A DNA stretch of 64,000 bases. It comes from an uncultured Clostridia bacterium. Its GTDB lineage: Bacteria; Bacillota; Clostridia; Christensenellales; UBA1242. Location: the NCBI GenBank assembly GCA_947062475.1, contig CAMSQA010000002.1:48509-112508 (forward strand), written 5' to 3'. The translations under genes were made by a program, and so were the position numbers. Under the pieces are notes generated by a model that searched no databases, was not told where the DNA came from, and saw nothing but the letters and a program-made list of their open reading frames with translations. This document shows, piece by piece, positions 1 through 9,544 of the stretch; positions within the stretch are counted from its first letter, which is position 1; each line of letters opens with the position of its first letter.

Positions 1-102
1 AAAAGTAACAGAGCAAAATAAAATTATCACCTTAGTTGATATTAAAGATGGTGGTATTCTTCTTAAAAAGGGCAAAAAGAACTATATAAAGGTTGTAATT
101 AA

Positions 103-471
103 ATGAAATTGTTAAAAACGACCCAATTAATTGAAAAAAAATCTAAATTTTATGGTTATTTATTTGAATGCAACAGCGAAGAAGAAGTTATGTTTGCACT
201 GAATGATTTAAGAAAAAAACATAATAAAGCCACACATGTTTGTTGGGCAGGAAGGATAAAAATGCCATTTTATGAAAGAGCAAACGATGACGGAGAACCA
301 AGTGGAACAGCAGGCAGACCGATATTATCAGTTCTTCAAAAGCGAAATCTTAACAATGTTTGTGCAGTAGTTGTCAGATATTTTGGTGGAATTAAACTGG
401 GTGCTGGTGGACTTTTGCGTGTCTATTCAAAAGTTGCAGGCATGTTATGCGAAGATGAAATATTAAAATGA
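103..471 (+). CDS. YigZ/IMPACT family protein
   Basis: Motif DDGEPSGTAGRPIL...NVCAVVVRYFGGIKLGAGGLLRVYS typical of the IMPACT/YigZ N-terminal domain. Confidence 0.9.
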   Translation: MKLLKTTQLIEKKSKFYGYLFECNSEEEVMFALNDLRKKHNKATHVCWAGRIKMPFYERANDDGEPSGTAGRPILSVLQKRNLNNVCAVVVRYFGGIKLGAGGLLRVYSKVAGMLCEDEILK

Positions 472-487
472 GAAGGGGAACAATAAT

Positions 488-1108
488 TTGAAAAGTATAA
501 CTGATATTGTCAAAGTAGGTAAGGGTGCAAGATATAAATTGTTTCTTGAGGATGAACTTTTTGGTATTATTGAAACTGAAATATTGGCAAAACATTGTTT
601 AAAATGTGGTGAAAGTTATGATGAAGAATTTTTTGAGCAATTACTTGAAGAAAATGGAGACTATGCATGTTTTAATCGTGGTTTGACTGCACTTGAAAAA
701 AGCATGAAAACTGAAAAGATGTTGAGAGACTATTTAAAAGAAAAAAAATATCCATTTTCTTGTATTGAAAAGGCAATAAGAAAACTTAAAGATTATGGAT
801 ATATTGACGATGAAACTTTTTGTGAAAATTTTATTGCAAGTTATCGTTCCTCTAAAAGCAGACGAAAACTTAAATATGATTTATTGGCGAAGGGAATTGA
901 TGCTTCCATTATTGAAAAAAAGTTTAATCAACATCTTAGTGATGATGAGGAAGAGGAAAAATGTATATATTTTGCAAAAAAATATATGAAAAACCGCGAA
1001 TTTGACTTAATTACAAAGCAAAAATTATTTAATCATCTTGCGGGAAAGGGCTTTGAATTTGGTCAAATTTCATCTGTATGGGAGAAGCTTGAAAATGATA
1101 GGTATTGA
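488..1108 (+). CDS. recX: RecX-like regulatory protein
   Basis: Basic helical repeats (LRDYLKEKKYPFSCIEKAIRKLKDYGYIDDETF...); followed by acpS. Confidence 0.8.
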   Translation: MKSITDIVKVGKGARYKLFLEDELFGIIETEILAKHCLKCGESYDEEFFEQLLEENGDYACFNRGLTALEKSMKTEKMLRDYLKEKKYPFSCIEKAIRKLKDYGYIDDETFCENFIASYRSSKSRRKLKYDLLAKGIDASIIEKKFNQHLSDDEEEEKCIYFAKKYMKNREFDLITKQKLFNHLAGKGFEFGQISSVWEKLENDRY

Positions 1109-1451
1109 TTGTTTGGAAATTGAAAGAGTAGATGATGGTGATAAATTTATTGAAAAAATCGCCTTAAAAAGTGAAATAGACTATGTAAAAAAATCTTCTG
1201 CAATGAGAAAGCAAAGGACGGCTGCTTTATTTTGTGTTAAGGAAGCTGTTATGAAGGCACTTGGCATGGGCGAAGGAAGTGGAGTCGTTTTTAAAGATAT
1301 AGAATTATATCATTTATCAAATGGCAAGCCTGAAGTTAGGCTACATGGCAGGGCATTTGAAGAATTTCAAGATAAGTTTTCAAACAAAAAAATTGAAGTG
1401 TCAATTTCGCATACAAAACTTATGGCTATGGCTGTGGCTATAATAGCTTGA
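1095..1451 (+). CDS. acpS: Holo-[acyl-carrier-protein] synthase
   Basis: MIGIDCLEIERV... FCVKEAVMKALGMG... SISHTKLMAMAVAI; start moved to ATG at 1095, overlapping recX. Confidence 0.88.
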   Translation: MIGIDCLEIERVDDGDKFIEKIALKSEIDYVKKSSAMRKQRTAALFCVKEAVMKALGMGEGSGVVFKDIELYHLSNGKPEVRLHGRAFEEFQDKFSNKKIEVSISHTKLMAMAVAIIA

Positions 1452-1567
1452 TTTGTTAAAGAAATTAATTACTAAAAGAAAAAACTTAATAAAAAACAAA
1501 AAAGGTGCATATTTGCATCTTTTTTTATTCAAAATAAGTTTAAAATTAATTTTAAAGGGAGATAATC

Positions 1568-1825
1568 ATGTCAAAGCATTTGAAATATGAAAAAGCACTT
1601 AAAGATAGAGAAAAAGATGTTGAAATAAGAAGCGACAAAATTTTCTCATCTTTGTGTGCAAACTTTAATGATGACAAACATAAAATGCTTATAGGGGAAG
1701 TATTTTCAGCTTTTTATGACAATATGCCAAAAACTCTTGCTGAAGAAACTTCTTCCTTTGAAAAAGTCGATTTAATGGATTATTGGAAATTTAATGAATA
1801 TGGACGAACAAGTAAAAAGAGGTGA
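1568..1825 (+). CDS. Hypothetical protein, candidate antitoxin partner of MazF
   Basis: 85-aa ORF whose 3' end overlaps the start of the mazF-like gene; no recognisable MazE/RHH motif. Confidence 0.5.
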   Translation: MSKHLKYEKALKDREKDVEIRSDKIFSSLCANFNDDKHKMLIGEVFSAFYDNMPKTLAEETSSFEKVDLMDYWKFNEYGRTSKKR

Positions 1826-2147
1826 AATATATTATGCAGATTTAAGCCCAGTAGTTGGAAGTGAACAAGGCGGTATTCGTCCAGTTCTTATCGTTCAAAA
1901 TGATATTGGAAATAAATTTTCGCCGACTGTAATTGTTGCTGCGATTACCAGCCAATTAGGTAAAGCCAAACTTCCAACACACATTGAACTTTCTGCTGAT
2001 CAATATAATTTGCCAAAAAATTCGGTTGCTCTTCTTGAACAAATTAGGACACTTGATAAGAAAAGACTTCAAGAAAAAGTTACGACCTTGTCATCTGATA
2101 AGATGAGAGAGGTTAATAAAGCACTTTTGATATCACTTGGATTTTAA
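1800..2147 (+). CDS. MazF/PemK (NdoA) family endoribonuclease toxin
   Basis: [31 protein letters not shown]...[14 protein letters not shown], classic MazF fold signature. Confidence 0.93.
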   Translation: MDEQVKRGEIYYADLSPVVGSEQGGIRPVLIVQNDIGNKFSPTVIVAAITSQLGKAKLPTHIELSADQYNLPKNSVALLEQIRTLDKKRLQEKVTTLSSDKMREVNKALLISLGF

Positions 2148-2235
2148 AAAAAATCCATCGGCATGATTAAATAAAAAAGTATTTATGTTTTAGATAAATC
2201 ATATTTAATTTAACCGAAGGATTTTTTTTGTTAAT

Positions 2236-2868
2236 TTAAGGTCTGTATTTTGTTTTAAATCCGCTGTTTTCATTTGGTCTAAGATTGTTTGGAAAGATGA
2301 TATCAGTCTTAATATCAAGAACTATTTTTTGTATTTTACTTAAGATAAAGTATGGATTTTCGATATCTTGAATGACAGCACTTTGATCATTTGCTTGAAT
2401 ATAAATGTCACCAACTTTGCACATTCTATCAATTAAACCAACTTTTAAATTTACACCTTTTATATCAGTATAATATATGTTTTTAAAATCAATTCCGACA
2501 ACCCCGCTTCTAATAATAATTCGTTTTTCTGTAAAAACATATTCAATATTTTTATGTCTTGCATTTGCGCTTATAATATTTGACAACCACATCCAAACAG
2601 GCATTAAATGCAATGCAAAGAAAGGGACGAGAATAGCCCATACGTAAGCGGGTGCGTGTGATATTGCAATCATTGTTAAGAAAAAACCATCAAAAATAAG
2701 CCAAATAAATGCTATAGGCAACATTGAAATAAAAGAGTTTAAAATATAAGCAGATTTCTTTGGTTTTATTCTCAAAAGAATACTTTCGTCTTCGTCAAGA
2801 ATATCTTCAATTTGATTTTGCTTTATATTATCGTCCATCTTGAAATAGTTTTCATCAATTTTTTTCAT
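2236..2868 (-). CDS. PH-domain (bPH2/YdbS-like) membrane protein
   Basis: Two TM segments followed by NIEYVFTEKRIIIRSGVVG..IYYTDIKGVNLKVGLIDRMCKVGDIYI. Confidence 0.7.
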   Translation of the reverse strand: MKKIDENYFKMDDNIKQNQIEDILDEDESILLRIKPKKSAYILNSFISMLPIAFIWLIFDGFFLTMIAISHAPAYVWAILVPFFALHLMPVWMWLSNIISANARHKNIEYVFTEKRIIIRSGVVGIDFKNIYYTDIKGVNLKVGLIDRMCKVGDIYIQANDQSAVIQDIENPYFILSKIQKIVLDIKTDIIFPNNLRPNENSGFKTKYRP

Positions 2869-3072
2869 AAATTGCCTCCATTTATTATATTTTTAATTCT
2901 TTTAAATTAAATTTAATTATTAGTGTCATTTAAAACTATTGTTAAAAAAATTGTTTATACTTAAACAATTTATAATTCAAAATAACATAAGACATGCTAT
3001 AATATTGAGTGATAATATGTCAAATAACATAGCTGGTAGATGTATCGATAAAAATTTTATTAATTTAAATTA

Positions 3073-3230
3073 AATCTAAGGATTTTTAATCCATATTTCC
3101 GCATGACAAGATTTGCAATCTTTATTGCGATTAACACAACTTGGACAATAACCGTTATCTTTATAATAAGTATCTCCCAAATCTTTCAAAAGTTTAAAAT
3201 TTAAATTTTCTAATAGGTATAAAGATTAAG
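3073..3230 (-). pseudogene. Possible decayed zinc-ribbon protein
   Basis: Minus-strand reading ...LGDTYYKDNGYCPSCVNRNKDCKSCHAEIWIKNP* with CxxC..CxxC but no ATG and an upstream in-frame stop. Confidence 0.35.
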
Positions 3231-3350
3231 TTATATATTTTCAAAAATTGGTAATTTCTTTTTTTTCAGCTTCACATAATATTAGAATCAATCAACCATT
3301 GATGCATATAATTTAATTTCATTTTCTAAAATCTTTTTATTTAATACATT

Positions 3351-3424
3351 TGGCAGGGGTGGAAGGAATCGAACCCTCCTCTGGAGTTTTGGAGACTCTC
3401 ATTCTACCGATGAACTACACCCCT
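3351..3424 (-). tRNA. tRNA-Trp (CCA), CCA tail encoded
   Basis: Cloverleaf AGGGGTGTAGTTC..GAGTCTCCAAAACTC..GGTTCGATTCC..ACCCCTGCCA; anticodon CCA. Confidence 0.92.
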
Positions 3425-3659
3425 ATATTCTTTTTCTTTTTTAATTTTTTTCTTTCTCTAAAAATTACTATTTTATTTTAGCATAGTTTGTCTGTTAAGT
3501 CAAACATTTTTTTATATTAAAGAAAATAAAATTCAACTTGTATTTTGTTGTGTTTTTTTAAAAAATGTGATATAGTCACTATTAGTTTATGCTGGAATTA
3601 TATTTAAAGCTAATGCAAATATAGTTTGTGAATCAAATATAAAATATAAAGGAGTTTTT

Positions 3660-4274
3660 ATGAAAATAGAGAAATTTGTTTCAAATATGCTTCAATCTAA
3701 TGTGTATTTGGTTGAGAAGGAAAATAAAATTTTAATTGTCGATTGTGGGTGTGAAACTGAAGTCATTAAAAAAGCGGTTGGCAATAGAAAGGTGGTTGGT
3801 GTGCTGCTTACTCATGGACATTATGATCACAGCAAATATTGCAATGAATATGCCAAAGCTTTTGACGTTTCAATCTATGCAAATAGAAAAATTGCTGATA
3901 CTTTGAAAGATAAAACAGCTATATATAGTCAAGATGGAAGCATAATAGAGAATTTAAGCCACTTTAAGTTTATAGAGCACGATGGAATGATAAAAATTGA
4001 TTGTTTTGAGATTGAATGTTTTGCCTGCGGTGGTCACTGCAAATGTTGCGAGTGCTTTTTAATTGAAGGAAATCTTTTTGCAGGAGATGTGCTTTTTGAA
4101 AGATGCATCGGCAGAACTGACCTTGTTGATTCAAACAAAAAAGAAATGGTTGATTCTCTTTGTAAGCTTGAAAATTTAAATTTCGATAGAGTTTTCAGCG
4201 GTCATGGAGAAGGCACGACAAGAGATGAACAATTGAAAAATATCAGTGTTTACAAAAGATTTCTTACTCGTTGA
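3660..4274 (+). CDS. MBL-fold metallo-hydrolase (glyoxalase II-like)
   Basis: LLTHGHYDHSKY (HxHxDH variant), GGHCKCCECF, FAGDVLF, FSGHGEGT. Confidence 0.85.
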   Translation: MKIEKFVSNMLQSNVYLVEKENKILIVDCGCETEVIKKAVGNRKVVGVLLTHGHYDHSKYCNEYAKAFDVSIYANRKIADTLKDKTAIYSQDGSIIENLSHFKFIEHDGMIKIDCFEIECFACGGHCKCCECFLIEGNLFAGDVLFERCIGRTDLVDSNKKEMVDSLCKLENLNFDRVFSGHGEGTTRDEQLKNISVYKRFLTR

Positions 4275-4380
4275 TATAGATAATTTATAAAAAAAGACAA
4301 TGATTTTAATAAAAAATGATAAATTTTGCTTATTTTTTATTAAATTATCTTTAAAATTAAAAAAGTGATTGATTTTTCAA

Positions 4381-5292
4381 TCACTTTTTTGTATTTTTTA
4401 AACGTAGATCTTCGCCTTCGATAAAGAGACAAATTGAGGAAGTTTTATCAGCAATGCGACTGAAAATTCTTTCATCATAATAACTTAATATTTCTTCTAA
4501 ATTGAGGTTTGTTGTAATTATTGTAGGTCGTTTTTTTGTTTGACGTTCATTAATTACATGATATAAATAGTTGACGGTGATGTTTGGATTTCTTAGTTCT
4601 GTGCCCAAATCATCAATAAAAAGTATTTCAGCGTCAATATATTTTGAAATTAATTCTTGTTTTTCAATTGCATCACGGCATGCGAAACTTTTTACAAAAT
4701 CTTGATGCATTGCAAAAGAAGTGGTAAAAAATACAAGTTTATGTCTTTTAATAAGTTCGTTTGCCATGCATCTTGTGAGGTGAGTTTTTCCAACACCTGT
4801 TTGACCTGCAAGAAAAATTAATGTTTTTTCAAAGTCAGAATGACACCATTTTTGCATTTTTTCATAAAGTGTTTTCATAAGGCTTTTTTCTGGGAAAAGC
4901 TTTAAGTTTGTAGACTTAAAATCTTCAAGTTGCAAAAATCCGCTTTCTTCAATGAGGATTTTATTGATTTGGTCTATTAAGCAGTTGCAGTATTTCCCTT
5001 CTTTTGTCAGACCGCTATCATTGCAAAGTTTGCAGTGGTATTGAGGTTCTATAGAGTCAATATTTAATTTATTCAATCTTTCTTGAAGTTGTGATTTTGC
5101 AAGATTAAGTTCTTCATCATTTTCTTTTCCTTCTCTTGCATTTTCAATCATTTTGTTGACATAAACATGATATAAATTTTTAAATAGTTCATCATCAAAT
5201 GCCTTTGTTTTATTTGAAAGAGCTTGATTTTCGGCGTCAAAATGTTTATTTTTAATTATTTTTTTTGCTTTTTCAATAATTGTGCTTTTCAT
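4381..5292 (-). CDS. DnaC/DnaI-like helicase loader ATPase
   Basis: Walker A AGQTGVGKTHL, Walker B EILFIDDLGTE, Cys cluster CKLCNDSG..YCNC. Confidence 0.88.
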   Translation of the reverse strand: MKSTIIEKAKKIIKNKHFDAENQALSNKTKAFDDELFKNLYHVYVNKMIENAREGKENDEELNLAKSQLQERLNKLNIDSIEPQYHCKLCNDSGLTKEGKYCNCLIDQINKILIEESGFLQLEDFKSTNLKLFPEKSLMKTLYEKMQKWCHSDFEKTLIFLAGQTGVGKTHLTRCMANELIKRHKLVFFTTSFAMHQDFVKSFACRDAIEKQELISKYIDAEILFIDDLGTELRNPNITVNYLYHVINERQTKKRPTIITTNLNLEEILSYYDERIFSRIADKTSSICLFIEGEDLRLKNTKK

Positions 5293-5307
5293 TTTAAACT
5301 CCTTCTA

Positions 5308-6768
5308 TTAAATCTCAACTTCATTTATTGCTTGAAATAAAGCTGTCAATTGATTGTTTGAATAACTTCTTCCTTCAAAATTTTGTTTTTGTTTATTTGA
5401 ATTTTCTGATTTATTTATTGAAGAAATAGGGGTGGTGGATTTAGCTTCTATAACTGTTTTGATGCCTTTATCATGCCAGTCTGCTAGTATTCGGCTAAGG
5501 TATTTGATAGGATTGTCTTTTCCTTTTGAAAGTGAAGTTGCATATGAAATAAGTTCATCGCTCATCTTCCAATTTTCTGTCCAAATTTTATAATTTTCTC
5601 TGTCTTTATAGTTTACAATACGTTTTAAGTCAAATTCATCTAAAATTTCCTGCAGTTTTTCATCTGCTGCTAAGACATCGTTCATATATTCGTTGAAAGA
5701 ACTCATGTTGAGAAGTCCTAATTTATAGAATCTTGAAATTGATTTATCCATTCCTTCTAGTGTGCGGACTGAGCTTTTAAAGCAGAATTTAGCAATCTCG
5801 AGAAGAAGATTTCTGTCAAAACCTAAATTTATCCATTTTAAGATATAGTTTTCAACGACTACTTCCAAATTCTCATAAAATAAACCAAGTTCTTTATTTA
5901 TCTCTTTTGCAAGCTGGAAAAGCTCTTGCTTATCCTTTTCAAAATTATCTATTTCTTGAATTGAAAAAAGTTTCATTTCATAATATTTTTTTATAAGCAG
6001 GTCGGTCTTTTCAATTGAAAAACGATTTTTCTTCTTATATGTCTTGCAGATATGAAGGATAACTTCAAGAGAAAATCCATAATCGTTTAACCATTTGTTG
6101 ACAATTGCACGTTCTTCAACATAAGGTGAACGCTTGATGCCGACAGCATTGAAAATTTCTGTCAATTCTGGTGATTTTTCTTCAAATTTATTCAAACGTT
6201 CTTCCACTTGAAGGGTGCTTGTAATTCCTTCATTTGCCCAGTTTTTAGCAACAGTGAGGATATAGTTATAGCCAACAGCACTTTTTTTTGTTTCAACACA
6301 ATATTTCATAATCATTAAAAGTGCTTCTTGTTCTACATGAAATCGCTCTAAAAAATCATAATATTCTTGATATTCATGTTTTGAAATTGCACGTTTATTT
6401 TGAAATATTTCTTGTGCTTGCTGATTGAAAACTTCATATTTGTCAGTTTTGTATAGTTTGTTTGCAGATATTACATTTTTAAGAGGAATATAAGTCACTT
6501 CAAGAGGATTTATTCTAAGTAGTCTGACAAGTCCCTGTTCTTCCCAATATTCAAAAGCAGAAATGATTTCGTCCTCACTGAGATTTAAAATTCTTGAAAA
6601 ATTTTCAAGAGAATTGTCAAAAGAATTGCTTGAACAAAGATATAAACCATATATATAAACTACAACCTGACTTGGTTGTGCAAAAGGAAGATAGTCATTA
6701 ATAAAAATATTATCAAGCTCGGTTTTTGAGTTGGCGATAAATTCGGTTGAATATTTACAAAAAGACAT
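5308..6768 (-). CDS. DnaD/DnaB-like replication initiation protein
   Basis: Repeated DnaD domains (IVNKWLNDYGFSLEVILHICKTY..., YKIWTENWKMSDELISYATSLSKGKDNPIKYLSRILADWHDKGI); upstream of the helicase loader. Confidence 0.85.
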   Translation of the reverse strand: MSFCKYSTEFIANSKTELDNIFINDYLPFAQPSQVVVYIYGLYLCSSNSFDNSLENFSRILNLSEDEIISAFEYWEEQGLVRLLRINPLEVTYIPLKNVISANKLYKTDKYEVFNQQAQEIFQNKRAISKHEYQEYYDFLERFHVEQEALLMIMKYCVETKKSAVGYNYILTVAKNWANEGITSTLQVEERLNKFEEKSPELTEIFNAVGIKRSPYVEERAIVNKWLNDYGFSLEVILHICKTYKKKNRFSIEKTDLLIKKYYEMKLFSIQEIDNFEKDKQELFQLAKEINKELGLFYENLEVVVENYILKWINLGFDRNLLLEIAKFCFKSSVRTLEGMDKSISRFYKLGLLNMSSFNEYMNDVLAADEKLQEILDEFDLKRIVNYKDRENYKIWTENWKMSDELISYATSLSKGKDNPIKYLSRILADWHDKGIKTVIEAKSTTPISSINKSENSNKQKQNFEGRSYSNNQLTALFQAINEVEI

Positions 6769-6905
6769 ATTTTTTCTCCTGAGTGATTTATAATGTTTGC
6801 AGATTTTATTGTATCACATCTTAAATTTTTTTTCAACCAAATTTTGCTTTTAAAACAAGATTGTAAATTTGGAATTAAAATAAAGCTATCTTCGTATAGT
6901 ATAAC

Positions 6906-8423
6906 ATGAAAATCAATTTAAATAAAAAAAATATCAAATATTTAATTTTTGCGATTATAGTTGTAGCCATTTTTATTTTAGTGCTTTTATTTTGCTTGAA
7001 AGGGAAGCAAGATTATAAATCTATTTTGAGTTGTTATGATTTGAAACTTTCTTATGATGAAAATAGCCACATCTTAAAGGGGGAAGAAGAAGTTGTTTAT
7101 GTAAACAACAGTGACAATTCTTTTGAAAAACTTTATTTTCATCTTTATCCAAATGCTTTTAGAGAGGGTGCTAAAATTGGTGTTGTTTCTCAGCCTAATA
7201 TAGATAATGCTTATCCTAATGGAAAGAGTTTTGGTAATATTAAAATAAAAACAGTTTGTGATAATGAAGGCAAAGAATTTCAATATAGTATTGAGGGCAG
7301 TGATGAAAATATCCTTTCTGTCAGTTTAAAGGATATGCTTTATCCAGATGAAAAGGTTTTGATTAAAATTGAATTTGAAGTGTCTCTTGCAAATATCAAT
7401 CATAGACTTGGTTATGGTGAAAATACCATAAATTTTGGCAATTTTTACCCTATTGCATGCGTTTATGAGGAGGGAAAGGGCTTTTGTCAAGACCTATATC
7501 ATTCAAATGGTGACCCATTTTATAGCGATTGCGCCAATTATAAAGCTGAGATTTCTTTTAAATCAGATTTCCAGATTGCAAGCACGGGAAAACTTGTTTC
7601 ATCAGAAACAGTTGGTAAAATTACAAAAAATATATATTCCGAGAAAAATATTAGAGATTTTTGCTTTTCATTGAGTAAAAACTTTGAGAAGGTGACAAGA
7701 AAAGTTGGCAAAACCAATGTAAATTATTATGGATATAAAGATGATGACAATATTGAAAAATGTTTACAGGTGGCTTGCGATGCTTTAAGCACTTTCAATG
7801 ATTTTTTTGGAGAATATCCTTATGATGAATTTTCAGTTGTAAAATCAAATTTTGTGCATGGTGGAATGGAATATCCAGAAATTGTGCTAATAAGTGACAA
7901 AATAATTGATGAAAGAGATTTAAATTATGTTATAGTCCATGAGATTGCTCATCAGTGGTGGTATGGTATTGTTGGCAATGATGAATATAATCATGCTTGG
8001 ATTGATGAAGGTTTGACAGAATATAGCACTCTTTTGTTTTTTGAAAAAAATACAAAATATGGTGAAAATTTTAAAGAGATGATTAATAATGCTCAAAAAA
8101 ACTATTTGCTGTTTGAAGATGTATATAAAAAGGTGACAGGGCAGGTTGATGGAACTATGGATAGACCACTTGATAAGTTTAATACCGAGCCTGAATATAG
8201 TCAGTGCGTTTATACAAGAGGAGTATTGATGTTTAATTCCTTTAGGGAATCTATTGGAAAAAATAAATTTATGAAAGCACTTAAAATAATTCAAGAAAAA
8301 TATAGATATAAAAATATTTCTCCAGCCCAGCTTATTGCCGTTTTTGAAAAATTTGGAGGAAGAGAAACAGAAAGTTTTTTTCATAATTGGCTTTTTGATA
8401 AAGTAATTTTCACAAAAGGATAA
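6906..8423 (+). CDS. Membrane-anchored M1 family metallopeptidase
   Basis: N-terminal TM, GGMEYPE, HEIAHQWWYGIVG (HExxH), E in WIDEGLTEY. Confidence 0.9.
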   Translation: MKINLNKKNIKYLIFAIIVVAIFILVLLFCLKGKQDYKSILSCYDLKLSYDENSHILKGEEEVVYVNNSDNSFEKLYFHLYPNAFREGAKIGVVSQPNIDNAYPNGKSFGNIKIKTVCDNEGKEFQYSIEGSDENILSVSLKDMLYPDEKVLIKIEFEVSLANINHRLGYGENTINFGNFYPIACVYEEGKGFCQDLYHSNGDPFYSDCANYKAEISFKSDFQIASTGKLVSSETVGKITKNIYSEKNIRDFCFSLSKNFEKVTRKVGKTNVNYYGYKDDDNIEKCLQVACDALSTFNDFFGEYPYDEFSVVKSNFVHGGMEYPEIVLISDKIIDERDLNYVIVHEIAHQWWYGIVGNDEYNHAWIDEGLTEYSTLLFFEKNTKYGENFKEMINNAQKNYLLFEDVYKKVTGQVDGTMDRPLDKFNTEPEYSQCVYTRGVLMFNSFRESIGKNKFMKALKIIQEKYRYKNISPAQLIAVFEKFGGRETESFFHNWLFDKVIFTKG

Positions 8424-8528
8424 AAATCGCACCTAAAAAGGTGCGTTTTTTTAAGTGATGTCATTTTGTTTTTGATAAGGAGATTAATGTATTCTTTAAA
8501 ATTTTTTAAAATAAAAAACAAAATTTAG

Positions 8529-8557
8529 TTGACAAATTTTTCTTTTTATCTTATACT
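8529..8557 (+). promoter_or_regulatory. Sigma70-type promoter of the split tRNA-Lys locus
   Basis: TTGACA (8529-8534), 17-nt spacer, TATACT (8552-8557), upstream of the tRNA-Lys 5' half. Confidence 0.75.
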
Positions 8558-8620
8558 TAATAAAGTCAAATCATCTTGGATTTTATAAATGATGACCTTA
8601 AATTTTTAATAGCCAGTTAT

Positions 8621-8659
8621 GGACTGCTAGCTCAGTTGGTAGAGCATTCGACTCTTAAT
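8621..8659 (+). pseudogene. 5' half of tRNA-Lys(CTT) split in the anticodon loop (attL)
   Basis: GGACTGCTAGCTCAGTTGGTAGAGCATTCGACTCTTAAT; its acceptor and anticodon stems pair exactly with 18785-18821. Confidence 0.92.
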
Positions 8660-8824
8660 AATATACTTTACCATTTGCTTTGTAGCACCAAATATATTAT
8701 AATATAATATATTAAGACACTTTTTGAAACTAATTTTAAACCTCTAAAATTAAAAGTGTAATAAAATTGTAACATGAGGTGTAAAATTGACTGCTCCGTG
8801 ATGAGCCTAAACTAACATGATTAT

Positions 8825-8900
8825 GGACTTGTAGCTCAGTTGGTAGAGCAATTGACTCTTAATCAATGGGTCCAGGGTTCGAGCCCCTGCAAGTCCACCA
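8825..8900 (+). tRNA. Element-borne intact tRNA-Lys (CTT), CCA encoded
   Basis: GGACTTG/CAAGTCC acceptor, ATTGA-CTCTTAA-TCAAT anticodon arm, CAGGG-TTCGAGC-CCCTG T arm, ACCA end. Confidence 0.94.
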
Positions 8901-8974
8901 TAAAACCTTTGAAACCACCATTTGTTTGATGGTTTCTTTTATTTTGTTCTATCATTAAACCAGAGTTCATCATG

Positions 8975-9544
8975 CTATAATTTCCTTAGTCTTATATTAT
9001 CAATATTGGGCAAAAAATTATCATCAAAAGGCTGTTGATTGCTCTCTGCTGATTTTTCTTCGTGCTTTTGATTTTCATTCTTATATTGCTCTTCAAAGGC
9101 TTGTATAAGGTTGTTTGTATAGTCTTTTGAAAATGGATTGGTAACATATTCAATATTTTGAAACTGCAACTCTTGTCCTTTGTAGTTTTCAGTTTTAAAG
9201 ATTGTCAAAAAGCAATAGACATATTTGTTCAAAAAAGTTTTGTCAAAGTCAATGTCTATGTTATCATCTGGCTTGTAGTGATAATTGATTGCCTTTCGCA
9301 ATTTATTGTAACGCCAATTAAACTTGCCTTGTGGGTGCACATGAAACTTTTTATCACATATCAAAATGCCTTTATGGCTACCAGTAATAAGTTCAATTGT
9401 AATTTCAAATTGCTTTGCACTAATATCCAATAAATCAATTTTAACTATTCTTGCCAATACACCCTTTTCTTCAATAGGTGTTTTGCAAATTTTTCTATCT
9501 AGTAACACAAACATATTATTTTGTCTCCTTATATTTATTTTCAT
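8975..9544 (-). CDS. Hypothetical protein; possibly DUF669-like/ssDNA-binding OB protein
   Basis: ITGSHKGILICDKKFHV...LRKAINYHY...YVYCFLTIFKTENYKGQELQFQNIEYV resembles DUF669-type layout; inference only. Confidence 0.45.
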   Translation of the reverse strand: MKINIRRQNNMFVLLDRKICKTPIEEKGVLARIVKIDLLDISAKQFEITIELITGSHKGILICDKKFHVHPQGKFNWRYNKLRKAINYHYKPDDNIDIDFDKTFLNKYVYCFLTIFKTENYKGQELQFQNIEYVTNPFSKDYTNNLIQAFEEQYKNENQKHEEKSAESNQQPFDDNFLPNIDNIRLRKL

